From: Cladocopium goreaui
Taxonomy: Eukaryota; Sar; Dinophyceae; Suessiales; Symbiodiniaceae
Direction: 5' to 3'
DNA: 64,000 nucleotides
Assembly: GCA_947184155.2 (NCBI GenBank)
Contig: CAMXCT020002377.1
Coordinates: 1 to 64,000, forward strand
A model generated the notes under the pieces. It saw only the letters and a list, made by a program, of their open reading frames with translations, ran no database searches and was not told the DNA's origin. The first letter of the stretch is position 1. Each line of letters begins with the position of its first letter. Position numbers and translations under genes: made by a program. Shown piece by piece: positions 52,001-63,694 of this stretch.

Positions 52001-55000
52001 GTTTGATTCAACCAGTGCAACTGTGCAACATTCATTTCTCCAAATCTGTGGCAACGTACATCTTTTGGGTGGCTTTTAGCGCTGCGCTTCCAGACTTTGA
52101 GCGGCAACGCCGCCTGTGAAGCGACAGAAACACACATTTCAGCCGTTGATCAAACCTGCCTTCCTCCGCAAGTCCACTCTTCTGAGGGCTGGTCAGGTGG
52201 GCTGTCTTTCTAGACGACATGGTCTTCCTTTAGGAAGCAGAAACCGCTGCTGAATGCCCATCCACTCCGCGTACTTTGTTGAAGTCTTGGTTTTCACACC
52301 TTGTTTTGCCTAGGCGAGGCGGGACATGCGGGTCCTTGGTACTTGTAGGTTCTCCCTGCATACTGCGCTCTCACAAGCGAACACCGTAATGTTCCAAGCC
52401 TGCGGCTGATTTCTGCACTGTTGGCAAACCCATGGTCAATCTAAGCCGCTTGCTGTTGTGCGCTGCTTCTCCAGACCCAATGCCGAAAAAGATTTCAGTC
52501 CAGCCTGCAGCCTGCAGCTAAACTTAACATGTTTTGAGCAGCACAGAGCCAAGGAAAAGTGTAGCAGTCTAGGGATTTTTCAAATACCCCCTCGCAGTAC
52601 ACCCTACAATCTCCCTAATTAGTGCCATTTAGCATTATTTCTCACCAAGTCGCTCGACCACGCTCGAATTCGATCGAACTAATGGGTATGATGACTGTAT
52701 TTTGGGAGCCAAATTGCTGGGCCATATCATGCCGGCCCCGCTTTCCTGCTTCTCTCGCGTGAGCCTCCGTTCTGTGCCAGCGGCTGCTACCAGGTTATAG
52801 CTCAACAAGTGCACAAGGACATTTGGAAGTGGCAGAATAGGCCCTGAGCCCGACATATCCACTGATGTGTTGGATTTATCGCCAAATAAAGAGAAAAGAA
52901 GGTGTAATCTCAGGGCGTATCTCAGAAACTCCCAGAAGCAGAAAGCGCTAAGAAAGAGGTCCTATGGTCCTACCCAGGCCGCATTCAGTTTGGGTCGCTT
53001 GGCCAATGGTCTGATTCCGACAGGCGGTCATTTTTTGCATCACGCTGCAGAGGCCAAGGGAGGCCGCCCTGGCTGCAGGTTTCCGACTGCCCATGACGCC
53101 CACGGGGCCCCTGGCCAGTGAGATTCTGCACGTGATGCGATGATTGTGCCACAAAGAACGCAAGCTGGAGTCATTACTGCAATTTATCACGGAGTTGTGG
53201 TTTTAATCTTTCAGCGTCAAGTGGAAGAGCGCAAAGTTTCCTGTTCCTGTGTGTGACTTGTCAGCCACATGCATCCAGAAGCATTGTCAGAGCATCCGTC
53301 TTTCACACAGGGGCCGCCTTGAGTTGGTGTTCTGGGTGCTCAAACACTGAAGTGCGCGCAAGTGCAAGCAAAAGCAACGAGTTTAATCTGAAAGATCAAG
53401 AGTTGAAGCGAATGAAGCCTAGCTCTCGTCTTCAGAAAAACATCATTTGGGTCTGAGTCTTAAACTTCCGAGGCTGCTTCTGCTGTCGTGGAGGCACAGA
53501 GGCCTCGCCTTGCCCGCTTTGTCCAAAAAACGTTTTGCCAACTTCTGGCGTGACAAAGAGACTAACATTTATGCTCTTCGATGAGGTTGGGAGCAGTAAA
53601 GCTCAGCAAAAGTCATCAGCGTGCTGTTGCTTTCCAGGCAAGGGCAGCCAAGAATGAGTGTTGTCAGCCGCACAGTGTTGAGATGCTACCTGGGCATGAT
53701 CGGAGCTACAGCCAAAATTTACCGCAATAGAAAGTAGTATTCGAGATATCTTTATTTTTTGGAAATTCAGCCGGGGCTTGGAAAACGATAATACACTCTT
53801 CAAAAATTGATGACTTGGAGCTATATACTAAATATTGACCGTGGCCCATGGGTTGCTTTTAGCTGCTCTTGGCAACGGTAAGCTCGCAAGCAGTACTTTC
53901 TGTTCCTCTTCCAAAGAGCCTTTTGCACGCTTCAGACTTCAATCCCGTGTGAGACAAGGTGGGTCGCGGCTCAAGTTGCAGCCGTGTCTTTGGCCCCTGG
54001 AGTCTTCCGAGCGGTGCTTTTGCTTTTCCCATATAGCCCAGGTTTGTTCTGGATAGCCAGGATAGCTGACAGTTAAGCTGCTGGGTGGGCATAGTTTCTT
54101 GACATTGGCCAGAGAAACGCAAGTGATCATTTGTCCAAGCAATTTTGTCCAAACTTTCGGAGTCAGGCAAAAGAAAGTAAGGCCGGTTATTTCAGGATTC
54201 CGGTGGAAGCCCCTTCCAGCTGTCTTGCGAGCGACGCTGTCGACTTCTAGGCTTTAAGAATGCATTCGCATGCAGTCCAAGCAAAGTGTTTCAGATCGCC
54301 CGTGGTCTAGATGCTGCCCGGACATCTTAGTGACAGTGCCATAATTTCAACAATCTGGGCATTTTTTTTGCGGGGACAGGCATCCTGCCTGCTCCCTACG
54401 AGCGCCAAGCGAACCAAGCCAAGTTTGGAGTACCTCTTTTTCTCCTTTTCCAAAGAGCCTTTTTGCAAGCTTCCGGTGTCAAACCTGTGTGAGAAAAGGT
54501 ACTGGCGTATGCGTGAGCTGGTGTCGGGTCGTGGCTCATGTCGGGGCTCGGGCATTGCCTTAAAACCCCAGTTGCGGGCAGTTCCTCGCTATTGGAACAG
54601 AAAATGCTTGATCGACCACAGTCTGCACGGAAGGCAATACGGTTTTGACCAGAAATTAGTATCTCAAGAGTTTCAAGGCCAAACTGAAAGGATCAAGCTT
54701 GGAGCTCTTGTGTGCACGTTGCCGATCATGTGCGGAAGTCTCCTGTCGCTCCGATCCAAGCTGTTCGAAACCAGTGCCGGCCATTGCATAGTTTTGTTTC
54801 CAAGAAGACCTTCTGAGACGGTGCATCGAACTACCACATGCGTCTCAGCACTTCGCCTGTTAAATCCCTCACGGCTGCTCCTCCCAAGCAATTCACAGAT
54901 TGCAGATGTAATAAATCACTCGGCGAGACTCCAGTGAATGGAACATGTGGCCTTTCAGGAGGATGTTTTTCCGACTGTGAAATCTGTGAAACCGCAGCTT

Positions 55001-55850
55001 TGATTCTGGGGTCCGGATTCGGTCTGCTGCATGAAATTTTTGGTCCACTGCCATTTTCGAGGATTTCTGAGTGCTGGGCGCACTGGACGCCTGTGACAGG
55101 ATCAAAGACTCTGTGTGCGAAGGCGAGCTCGGTTGCCGTCCATTGCCGGGCAGCGGCGAAGTTTGAAGGTCCTGTGTGCGTCAAGATGAAAGGCAGAGCA
55201 AGATGCAGCAATCCGCAGCAGAAACACATGTCGTTTCTACTTCATTTCTGACATGGCCAGAAGGAAATGTTGCAAACCGCAGGCGTATATTTGTTCCGGC
55301 TCACAAAGATTGAAGCAACGCAAGGTCCATTGCAGGATCCAGACAAGCTAGACTCTCCTCTGCATTGCCCGGTTGCAACTTGAGCTCTTGCCCCACGGAA
55401 GCCCACGGAAGCACAACCTAAAACTTAAACTTGTCCTTTTCCACGGTCTTCCGCCCAGTCTTAACCTGTCTTAGTCACCAGCAAGCCTTGGCCCCTGTGG
55501 GCCCCTGTGGCTCGGTAAGTGGGAGGAGAAAGCATGCGCATAGCGTTGGTTTCAGTCGTTGCTGCCTTCCAGAGGTCTGGGACTTGGCTGGCATCTGCAA
55601 AGCTTTGACGCCGCCGAGAAAACGGGGCGCGCGCGCGCGCGAATCATTATTCGGGTACTGCTTGGGTGACACAGTGTGAAAGCATCTTGTCAAAGAATCT
55701 GGAGATGTTCACCCTTTTCGCATTTCCAAGTGTTTGCACATTTGGCTAATCTGCGCTAGGCCAAGTCCAAACCAAAAACATCTTCAAACAGTATATTGAT
55801 TCAAGATTAAAAGGACATGTTGAAGAAAGTTTACTAAGGGATGACTCAAA
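49016..55850. other. Long unassigned region
   Basis: Nearly 7 kb without a gene I can support. ORFs of 60-208 codons on both strands overlap each other and show no motif. Visible: a GT microsatellite at 50055-50070; a diverged direct repeat around TTCCAAAGAGCC (53900-53970 and 54440-54540, both followed by GTGTGAGAaAAGGT and GGTCG-GGCTC); and an alternating GC run at 55626-55641 (GCGCGCGCGCGCGCGC). Moderate GC throughout. Confidence 0.4.
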
Positions 55851-56282
55851 CCCTCTGGCGTCTTGGCTCAATGTGATGGCAAGTCGAGTCAAGACCGAAA
55901 CCCTCGTTTTGCAACCGATCACCGACGACAAGCGTGTTGCTTGGCTGTGCTGGCAAGCTCGTCTTCCTTCTTGTCTCCCTTCTTCTCGCAGTTGGATGCT
56001 GTGTCCGCTGGCAAACGTGTCTCCAATTGCCTTCCTTATTGTGTTCCATGGTTTTCATCATCGTTTGATTTGCCCTCTGGCTATCTAACATAGCCATGGG
56101 AAATGGCCCATTTGTAGAGGTTTACCTATTAACTAGACGACGGATGGCCCGAGAGCGTAGAGGAGCAGGGTCTTCTCTTGTTAGTCATATTACAAAACAA
56201 TATATTAAAGATTTGTTATAGGCAGTCGAGAAGAGGAGTATCAAGACAATATAGCACAAGTACAAGACAATATAGTTTGCAT
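55851..56282. repeat. Dispersed repeat shared with the 61.8-62.1 kb intron
   Basis: CTTCTTGTCTCCCTTCTT..GTTGGATGCTGTGTCC..TGGCAAACGTGTCTCC..GTGTTCCATGGTTTT (55965-56060) recurs in the LRR gene intron at 61855-62105. A second word near the end, CATAGCCATGGGAAATGGCC (56092-56112), has an inverted relative at 58570-58585 and 59635-59650. Confidence 0.65.
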
Positions 56283-56287
56283 TGCAA

Positions 56288-57394
56288 ACACTTTTACGCA
56301 CAGAAGCTTTTACACAGAGCAAGCTTTTACACAGAGAACCCCTTACACAGAGAAGCTTTTACACACAGAAGCTTTTACACACAGACACTTTTACACACAG
56401 ACGCTTTTACACACAAGGCACTTTTACACACAGACACTTTTACACACAGGCGCTTTTACATACAGACAGTTTTACACACAGACGCTTTTACACACTGTTG
56501 CTTTTACACAGAGACTTTTACACACAAAGCTTTTACCCACAGAAGCTTTTACAGACAGAAGCTTTTACACAGACGCTTGCACACACACAGACTCTTTCAC
56601 ACACAGAAGCTTTTACACACAGACGCTTTTACACACAAACACTTTGACACACAGACGCTTTTACACACTAACACTTTTACACACAGACGCGTTTACACAA
56701 AGACCCCTTTAGACACAGACACTTTTACACACAGACGGTTTTACACACAAACACTTTGACACACAGACACTTTTGCACACAAAAGCTTTTACACACAGAC
56801 GCTTGCACACACACAGCACACAAAAGCTTTTACACACAGACGCTTTTACACACTAACACTTTTACACACAGACGCTTTTACACACAGACGCTTTTACACA
56901 CAGACGCTTTTGCACACAGACGCGTTTACACACAGACGCTTCTACACACAGACGCTTTTACACACAGACGCTTTTACACACAAACACTTTGACACACAGA
57001 CACTTTTGCACACAAAAGCTTTTACACACAGACGCTTGCACACACACAGACGCTTTTACACACAGTTACACACAAAAGCTTTTACACACAAAAGCTTTTA
57101 CACACAAAAGCTTTTACACACAGACGCTTTTAGACACTAACACTTTTGCACACAGACACTTTTACACACAGACGCTTTTACACACAGTTACACACAAAAG
57201 CTTTTACACACAGACGCTTTTACACACTAACACTTTTACACACAGACGCTTTTACACACAGACGCTTTACACACAGACGCTTTTACACACACAGACGCGT
57301 TTACACACAGACGCTTTTACACACAAAAGCTTTTACACACAGACGCTTTTACACACTAACACTTTTACACACAGACGCTTTTACACACAGACAC
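56288..57394 (+). repeat. 16-bp minisatellite (CTTTTACACACAGACG)
   Basis: About seventy copies. Because 16 is 1 modulo 3, every frame cycles through all phases and stays open, giving HTDAFTHRRFYTQTLL-like peptides in all three plus frames. Variants (ACAAAAG, ACTAACA) are interspersed in a higher-order pattern. Confidence 0.95.
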
Positions 57395-58030
57395 GTAAAA
57401 TCGCAATTTTACCTCAGTTTTTGACGATCTCATTTCGTGCGAAAGGGTTGCTCGGGGACAAGTAAAATCGCAATTTTACCACAGTTTTTGACGATCGACC
57501 CTCATTTCGTGCAAAAAGGTTGCTCCAGGACAAGTAAAATCGCAATTTTTCTTCAGTTTTTGACGATCGACCCTCATTTCGTGCGAAAGGGTTGCTCCGG
57601 CACAAGTGAAATCGCAATTTTTCTTCAGTTTTTGACGATCGAACCTCATTTCGTGCGAAAGGGTTGCTCCGGCACAAGTGAAATCGCAATTTTCCCCAGT
57701 TTTTGACGATCGACCCTCATTTCGTGCGAAAAGGTTGCTCGGGGACAAGTAAAATCGCAATTTTTCCTCAGTTTTTGACGATCGACCCTCATTTCGTGCG
57801 AAAGGGTTGCTCGGGGACAAGTAAAATCGCAATTTTTCCTCAGTTTTTGACGATCGACCCTCATTTCGTGCGAAAGGGTTGCTCGGGGACAAGTAAAATC
57901 GCAATTTTTCCCCAGTTTTTGACGATCGACCCTCATTTCGTGCGAAAGGGTTGCGCCAGGACAAGTAAAATCGGATTTTTTCCGCAGTTTTTGCCGATCG
58001 AACCTCATTTCGTGCAAAACGGTTCACGTT
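57391..58030. repeat. 72-bp satellite, nine units
   Basis: Units start at CAAGTAAAATCGC: 57459, 57531, 57603, 57675, 57746, 57818, 57890, 57962, plus a shortened first copy at 57391. Period 72 (one 71). Each contains GACGATCGACCCTCATTTCG. 72 equals 24 codons, so both strands show repeat ORFs; these are not genes. Confidence 0.95.
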
Positions 58031-58059
58031 TCGTGACTCCCCGCCGGCACCACCCTCGG

Positions 58060-58522
58060 CCTAAAGAGAGAAAGATAAAGAAGGCGAGAGAGAGAAAAGG
58101 GAGAGAGAAAGGAGAGAGAGAGAAAGGAGAGAGAAAAGGGGAGAGAGAGTGAGAGAGAGAGAAGATGTGAAGATGAGAAGGTGTGAGAGAAGGTGTGAAG
58201 ATGAGAAGGTGTGAGAGAAGGTGTGAAGAGGAGCAGATGTGAAGAGGAGCAGATGTGAAGATGAGAAGGTGTGAAGATGAGAAGATGTGAAGACGAGAAG
58301 ATGTGAAGATGAGCAGATGTGAAGATGAGAAGGTGTGAAGATGAGAAGGTGTAAAGAAGAAGGTGTGAAGATGAGAAGGTGTGAAGAGGAGCAGATGTGA
58401 AGAGGAGCAGATGTGAAGATGAGAAGGTGTGAAGACGATGAAGATGAGAAGATGTGAAGATGAGCAGATGTGAAGATGAGAAGGTGTGAGAGAAGGTGTG
58501 AAGATGAGAAGATGAGATACAG
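58060..58522 (+). repeat. GA-rich run and 16-bp GTGAAGATGAGAAGRT array
   Basis: 58060-58165 is GAGAGAGA/AAAGGAGA; 58165-58522 is a 16-bp unit GTGAAGATGAGAAGGT with GAGCAGAT variants. The minus ORF (SSHLLIFTSSHLH) is its translation. Confidence 0.95.
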
Positions 58523-58629
58523 ACCCCCACTATTGGAAGAACCCTGCGCTCAGACGCTCTCGGGAAAAATGGTGATTTCCCATGGCTATGTTAAATAACC
58601 AGATGGTAATTAGGACCTGTCAAAGCATT
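58523..58629. other. Short spacer with TGGTGATTTCCCATGGCTATG word
   Basis: AAATGGTGATTTCCCATGGC (58567-58586) is related to AAATGGTGATTTTCCATAGC at 59631-59650. A dispersed repeat edge. Confidence 0.5.
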
Positions 58630-58860
58630 CGGCCTTTCAACGTTTTATTTTGTGATCTGCGGAGGTGAGTGGTTGCAACCTGGTTTCGTCAGCTTCGAGG
58701 ATATGTTCGATGTTTTGGTTCAGAATCCAATCACCAACATATTTGCTGCAGGATGCGCCCCCTTTGGCAACTTGCATCTCTCGTGGGCTGGGTTCCATTT
58801 GTTGAGCTCTCTGCAGCTCTTACTGTAGACCTCTCATGTGTGCATGAGTTCCTGTAATTT
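58630..58860 (+). pseudogene. Decayed copy of the LRR/GCC2 gene exon 2 start
   Basis: Matches 62140-62400 in order: GGCCTTTCAACG, GAGGTGAGTGGTTGCAACCTG, GTCAGCTTC, a degenerate TTGGTTC-GAATC block, and CTCTCTGCAGCTCTT, with many substitutions. No frame remains open. Confidence 0.6.
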
Positions 58861-60560
58861 TGGTGTTTGAGCATCGATGGATAACGGACATATTGTGTTT
58901 CAAACATGTGAGAATATTGCAAGGCTCACTTATGCAAACAGCCAACTACCACTTCTCTGTGAGGTTTTTCTCATCCCTGCAACTTTGTTAGTTTTTCGTT
59001 TCAAACACTTTTGTCGTGAGTTGGACCATACAACTGGAATGTTGTATATCGATAGCAAGATATGTTCTTATTGATCTTATTGCATCTTACTGCATCTTAT
59101 CGCCAGTTGTTTAGATGACCAAATTCTGGGGCTTCCAAGGCCCCTGAAGGGCCCAATGGGTTTGTTTTCGCCAGGAATTGCCATGGAACATCTTGGAAGC
59201 ACCATCCGGAGGCCAAACCCCTTGGGGAAAAATATGCCCTCAAGAATTTGGGACAGCAGCCTGCGAATGACAGATGGATGGCTCATTTGTGGCATCGTAA
59301 ACCATCGGAGATGACGATGGCATCTGAAAAACAGGCCAACAAACGTGGAAAACAACGACTTTTGTAGCTTTGTTGGACCTTCTCAGTCGAAGATGAGGAT
59401 GTGTTTCCTATCTCTTATTCCGGTGTTTCTTTTTAGCGCAGTTGGAGTTCCTCCTGGTTTAGGCCAACACGTTTTTTGGAACAGAATCTATCCTGAAACG
59501 CAAGCGCGTCGCAGCGACTCTGTTGACTTTTTTTTGGTCCAAACAGGGAACCCCTTTTTTGGAAATACCCGCTGGTAATTTAACGTAGCTATTGGACATG
59601 GCCATAGACATAGTTGATTTACCCATTAAAAATGGTGATTTTCCATAGCTATGTTAGTTTACCAGAGGGTACCAACATTTTCCAGGAAAGGCTTGTGCAG
59701 CCAAGATGGGGACGGCCTGGTGGGAGGTTATTTGAATTGCTCTCAGACTTCTGCTGCCAGGCAAGCTGTCGTTCTTGTCTGTGAACGTTCGCCCACAAAC
59801 GCTCTTGATGCTGAAGGGCGAATATCCTGACATGGCGAGACTTCCAAATCCCCCAAGAACCCAACAAAACATGCTATTTGTTACAAACATGTTGCTTGAT
59901 TGTTTGAAACAAACAACTAAAACAGATCATCCTTCAGCATCGAGATTAGCAAATGATTTGTGCTTAGTGACCTCCGCTAGGTTGTATGCAGTAAAATCTA
60001 CTGGATGGGTGGAACGCGAAGAAAATCGACCTGGGACTTGCCACTGTGGACCTGGAGCCAGACCAGATATGACCTGATAGCAAGATATGTGAACATTGGC
60101 ATTTTCAAGGCCTCAAAGTGGTTCGCGCAGCGAAAGATTGGCTCAAAATGTGGATGCTTTGACAAATATCATGGGCGCAAGCCCAATGCCTTTCATATTT
60201 GCACAGCTATGGTTTCTGTGTGCTGCTGTCCGACCATCCGTCGATGAGGAAACCCGGGCAGCAATCGAGTTGGGTAAAATGCTTGGGAAAGTCAAGAGTC
60301 ACCACACATGAAGGTCCTCAGTTCAACAAGTTTTTTGCAGTGTATTGGGCTAATAGTTTGTTGAACAAGAAAAGACCGTAAATTTGGTTGGTTTCTAGTG
60401 AAATACCAACTATTACAAAATATTACAAACCAACCAAATTAATCCAATAGTTTGACACATGCAGACGGTCATTGAGCCATCCACGCAAGCTTGACCAAGG
60501 ACTTCGGGCATAGATCTTCGCTTCTGCTGGAGACCAACGAGGCGAAGAACAGATTGTCAG
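58861..60560. other. Unassigned DNA upstream of the LRR gene
   Basis: No credible gene. 59580-59660 contains two related words (GACATGGCCATAGACATAG and CCATAGCTATGTTAG) that pair partly. 60395-60440 has an imperfect inverted repeat AACCAACCAAATTAATCC / AATTTGGTTGGTT. Confidence 0.4.
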
Positions 60561-60591
60561 GTTGTGTTTTAGAGTACGTCATGGCAAGTTG

Positions 60592-61345
60592 ATGGAAATT
60601 TGCGCAAAAGGTTTGCTTGCGAAGATGAACGAACTTCAGTCATTTGAAGAGCTCCAAAGCTTGATAAATCTTGAAGATCTTGTAGATCCCCGCAAAAGTC
60701 AGTGGCGGTGGCTCGGGGTTGTGGCTGTTGCCAAGGCGCGAAAGTGCCCTGAAGAAGTGCAGGAGAAGCTGCGAAGGCAGCTGCAGGGCCTGGGTCTCTC
60801 GGGAGAAGGCGATCCATGTCGTTGGAAGGACATTGGGTGCGAGGAATGCATTCTTACAAAGATTTGGAGAAGCGACATCACCGGAGATTTGAGTTCCGTC
60901 AAAGAGATGACGGATCTGCAAACTCTGCAGCTTAGGGGCTTGGTCACGGGCAACGTCGCGGAACTATCGAAGCTGAAAGGACTCCTCGAACTTGACCTTT
61001 CGCAGACACAGGTCATGGGCGATCTCGCAGAGCTGTCGAAGCTCACCAATTTAACACATCTTCACCTTCCCCACACCCAGGTGTCGGGCAACGTCGCGGA
61101 GGTCTCAAGGCTGAAAAAACTCCGGCGCCTTGAGCTTTCACAGACAGAGGTCATGGGTGATGTATCGGGGCTAACGAACATGACTATGCTCTCTGGCCTT
61201 TCCCTTGCACAGTCTCGAGTCCATGGGAATTTCGGCGTCATCAGCAGCATGCCCAACCTGGTGAAGGCCGACTTGTCCGGCACCGCGGTGTCTGGGAACC
61301 TGGAGGACTTGGAGGGTTGCTGCAAAAAGCTCCGGAAACTGCACC
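60592..61345 (+). CDS. LRR exon of a cysteine-rich multi-TM protein gene
   Basis: From ATG 60592 (frame open from 60562), about 250 codons. After a helical N-terminus (PRKSQWRWLGVVAVAKARKC) comes GLSGEGDPCRWKDIGCEECI, the DPCxWxGIxC-like LRR cap, then about seven degenerate 23-24-residue leucine-rich repeats: LQTLQLRGLVTGNVAELSKL, LLELDLSQTQVMGDLAELSK, LTHLHLPHTQVSGNVAEVSR, LRRLELSQTEVMGDVSGLTN, LSGLSLAQSRVHGNFGVISS, LVKADLSGTAVSGNLEDLEG. The frame ends after KLRKLHL; beyond about 61345 coding quality falls and the frame stops at 61440, so an intron probably begins there. The G(N/D)-x-(A/S)xLSxLxxL spacing is typical of dinoflagellate LRRs. Probably ligand binding outside the membrane. Confidence 0.75.
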
Positions 61346-62189
61346 TTGGAGTGCCAGCCTCGGAACTGCAGCAGTGTTTTTCTACGTGTTTGTGGAAAAG
61401 TGTGGCTGCACGGTTTGAAACCTGTCCTTTTTGCTTGTGAGGATACACAAGTGCGGATTTCTGGTCGTGATCCAGTGTCGCTCCCAGCTTTGCAATCCCT
61501 CAATGCCAGCACCTTAGATAATTCAGAGTTTTGCATGAGTGCCTGAGTCCGCAGAAGTTGCTGTGCACTTTTTGGCTATGATTCCATGATTGCTAATCTG
61601 CTTTTATACTGTCCCCACCCACTCAAGGCCCCCATTTGGCGGGCGCTTCAAACAATTGCATACACTGCAATTTGGCAAGCTCGCATATTGCGCAAGGCTA
61701 CCCTTTCCAAAAATGTAACAAAACCATACAAAACCACTGTGGGATCGGCTTACGTAAGCATCATTCCCCAAACAGTTAACTTTTGCTGTGCGGGTTCTCA
61801 GTGCTTTCTCAAGTGTGTGAGAATTGCTGTTAGATGCTGTCTCCGCATTTTTCTTCTTGTCTCCCTTCTTGATCCTGTGTTCGTGCGATGATGCACCGGC
61901 GTATGGCAAAACCCTTTGTTTTGCACAATCAACAAAAAAACATATTGAGTTTCTCCTGAACAGTTTATTGATCGGCTTCGCGGTCGGATGCTGTGTCTCT
62001 CTTCTGGCAAGGTTACCCCCGGTGCCTCGCTTCTTGTCTCCTGTCATCCGCTTTACTGGCAAACGTATCTCCAAGTTCCTCCCTTCTTGTGTTCCATGGT
62101 TTTTATTTTGTTTGATTTAAATCACGACCTGTCTTCGCATTTGGCCTTTCAACGGTCTGATCAGAAACAGAGTGAATTTCATGACAAGG
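61346..62189 (+). other. Probable intron 1 of the LRR gene, containing a repeat
   Basis: No open coding frame continuous with the exons. 61855-62105 is a copy of the repeat at 55965-56060. The acceptor is likely near 62187-62190 (GACAAG before GTGAGTGG). Confidence 0.5.
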
Positions 62190-63050
62190 TGAGTGGTAGC
62201 AACCTGAACGTCAGCTTCTCCGACTTGTTCTTTTCTCTGGCTCCGAATCTTGCACTCACCATCATCCTTGCCAGGGGATGTGGAATCACGGGCGAGGTGA
62301 AACCCCCCTGGTTCTTTTCTTTGTTGTGGCGCTCTCTGCAGCTCTTCGATCTCTCGGAAAATCGCTTGGATGCGGTGCATGCCTTGCCGGCGAAGTTGAG
62401 GCTGGATGTCTCTCACAATGAGATCCCTTTGCGTGTGAGCCGGGACGTCATCAAATCTGCGGCCAAGTCTGGGACAGACCTCTGGATGATGAACACAGAA
62501 CTGGCAAATAAGGAGGAAATCATGTCTAATTGCTCCAGTGAGTTGCAAATGGAAGAGATGTGGACCCCAAGGGAGACCGGTGGATACTCGTGCCATGACC
62601 TCGTGCGACCCAATATTCGTGTCACGCCAGAGCGCTTCTTGCCTCAGCTCATGTGTGCCTGTGGCCCAGGCCACTTTGGTTCGGGAACCAACTGCTCGAG
62701 GTGTCTGCAAAACACTTTCAACGACCAGATGGATCAAAGGAAGTGTCAAGCCTGCCCTGAGGGCGGCAAGGCTCCAGCTGGATCTCAGGCCGTTTTGGCC
62801 TGCAAGTGCCCCTATGGTACGCCGGGGACGTTCGAGAACAAGACCATGTGCCGATGTGACCGGGGTGAAGCGCTCAGTTCTGACCACGAATGTCTCTCCT
62901 GTGGCAAACTGCACCTGGTTTGCAATGCACCTGGAAGCCTTGTAGCCACAGCGCCCTTGGAGCAGGGCTACATCCGCTTGAAGGAGCCTTCGGAAGAGAT
63001 CTTCGAATGCCTTGATCGTCAACATTGCAGGAACTCCAGTTGCGCACCAG
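62190..63050 (+). CDS. Exon 2: LRR end and GCC2/GCC3-like cysteine-rich domain
   Basis: About 287 codons in the frame open from 61988 to 63067. It begins with NLNVSFSDLFFS, has one more LRR-like turn (LQLFDLSENRLDAVHALP, then LRLDVSHNEIPL), then a cysteine-rich ephrin-receptor-like (GCC2/GCC3) segment: CACGPGHFGSGTNCSRC, CQACPEGGKAP, CKCPYGTPG, CRCDRGEALSSDHECLSC, and CRNSSCAPG at the end. This Cys pattern is a strong mark of extracellular sensing proteins common in dinoflagellates and makes the plus strand the coding one; the long minus ORF here is a shadow. A GA..AG|G intron (63051-63139) joins CAPG to RAGLLCAAC in frame. Confidence 0.8.
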
Positions 63051-63139
63051 GACTGGAAAGGAGTTGAATGGAATGTGTTTCGCGAGTCAAACCAACCAAA
63101 CATGGTATCTTTGTTGTTTTTGCCTTCTGACGTTCCAAG
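63051..63139 (+). other. 89-nt intron with GA donor and AG|G acceptor
   Basis: Exon 2 ends GCACCAG, intron GACTGG...TCCAAG, exon 3 starts GACGCGCTGG. The split codon G|GA gives Gly and the protein reads CAPGRAGLLCAAC, the expected pattern. GA donors and a G after AG are known for Symbiodinium introns. Confidence 0.65.
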
Positions 63140-63235
63140 GACGCGCTGGCCTACTGTGCGCTGCATGTGCACAAGACTATCGTGCAAGCAAGAACGTCTG
63201 CGTCGAATGCAAGAACGTTTCGTTGGAGAAGACCC
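63140..63235 (+). CDS. Exon 3: end of the cysteine-rich domain
   Basis: RAGLLCAACAQDYRASKNVC followed by VECKNVSLEK; the four Cys and AGLLCAAC fit the last module before the first membrane helix in this family. The 3' splice boundary is uncertain because the frame stops at 63238. Confidence 0.65.
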
Positions 63236-63404
63236 TTTGATGCAAAAAAAATGGCTTGAATCCCAAAACCTCAGATTCCCTTCTCGCATTGCATCATCCA
63301 AAGTATCGATGCTCAACAGCTTGACCTCTTGACCTATACCAAACGTGCGAAAGATACCAGTAGCCATCATTCGTTGAACCCTGACCAGCCACTCTGCACC
63401 GAGG

Positions 63405-63490
63405 AGACTTTCAATCGGATTGGGCTGCGCTACCATGCTGGTGATAGTGGCTGCCGTAGCATGGATACTGAGGCACCGAGCCAACACTCA
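63405..63490 (+). CDS. Probable exon with first TM helix
   Basis: Frame ...GLGCATMLVIVAAVAWILRH is a clear membrane helix followed by basic residues (RHRA), in the place expected after the cysteine-rich exon. Splice sites not determined. Confidence 0.45.
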
Positions 63491-63694
63491 ACCACCTTAC
63501 TGGCCTGCGACACCGTACATCATCGTACATCATCGCACTTCATGTGTTGCCTTGCTACTGTTTGTTTCATTTCCTGATGATGTTCGTTTTCAGATGTTTT
63601 CAGGATGAGCTCAGAAGAACAAGAAGTTGAGATAAGTCCAAGTCTGAAAAAATGATAAAACGTGTCTCCAGTTGATGCTCTGCGACCTGCAGGC

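Noticed and set aside
54311-54937. 208-codon plus ORF
   Set aside because: No recognisable domain, internal repeat shared with 53.9 kb, overlapping minus ORFs of similar size.
56178-57465. Long ORFs of THRRFYTQTLLHTDAF type
   Set aside because: All three frames are equally open because the unit is a 16-bp satellite; not a gene.
57476-58027. ORFs on both strands in the 72-bp array
   Set aside because: Period 72 is a multiple of three, so openness carries no information.
58024-58530. 168-codon minus ORF, SSHLLIFTSSHLH type
   Set aside because: Translation of the GTGAAGATGAGAAG repeat.
62117-63487. 456-codon ORF on the minus strand
   Set aside because: It is antisense to a cysteine-patterned GCC2/GCC3 and LRR coding region on the plus strand and has no motif of its own.
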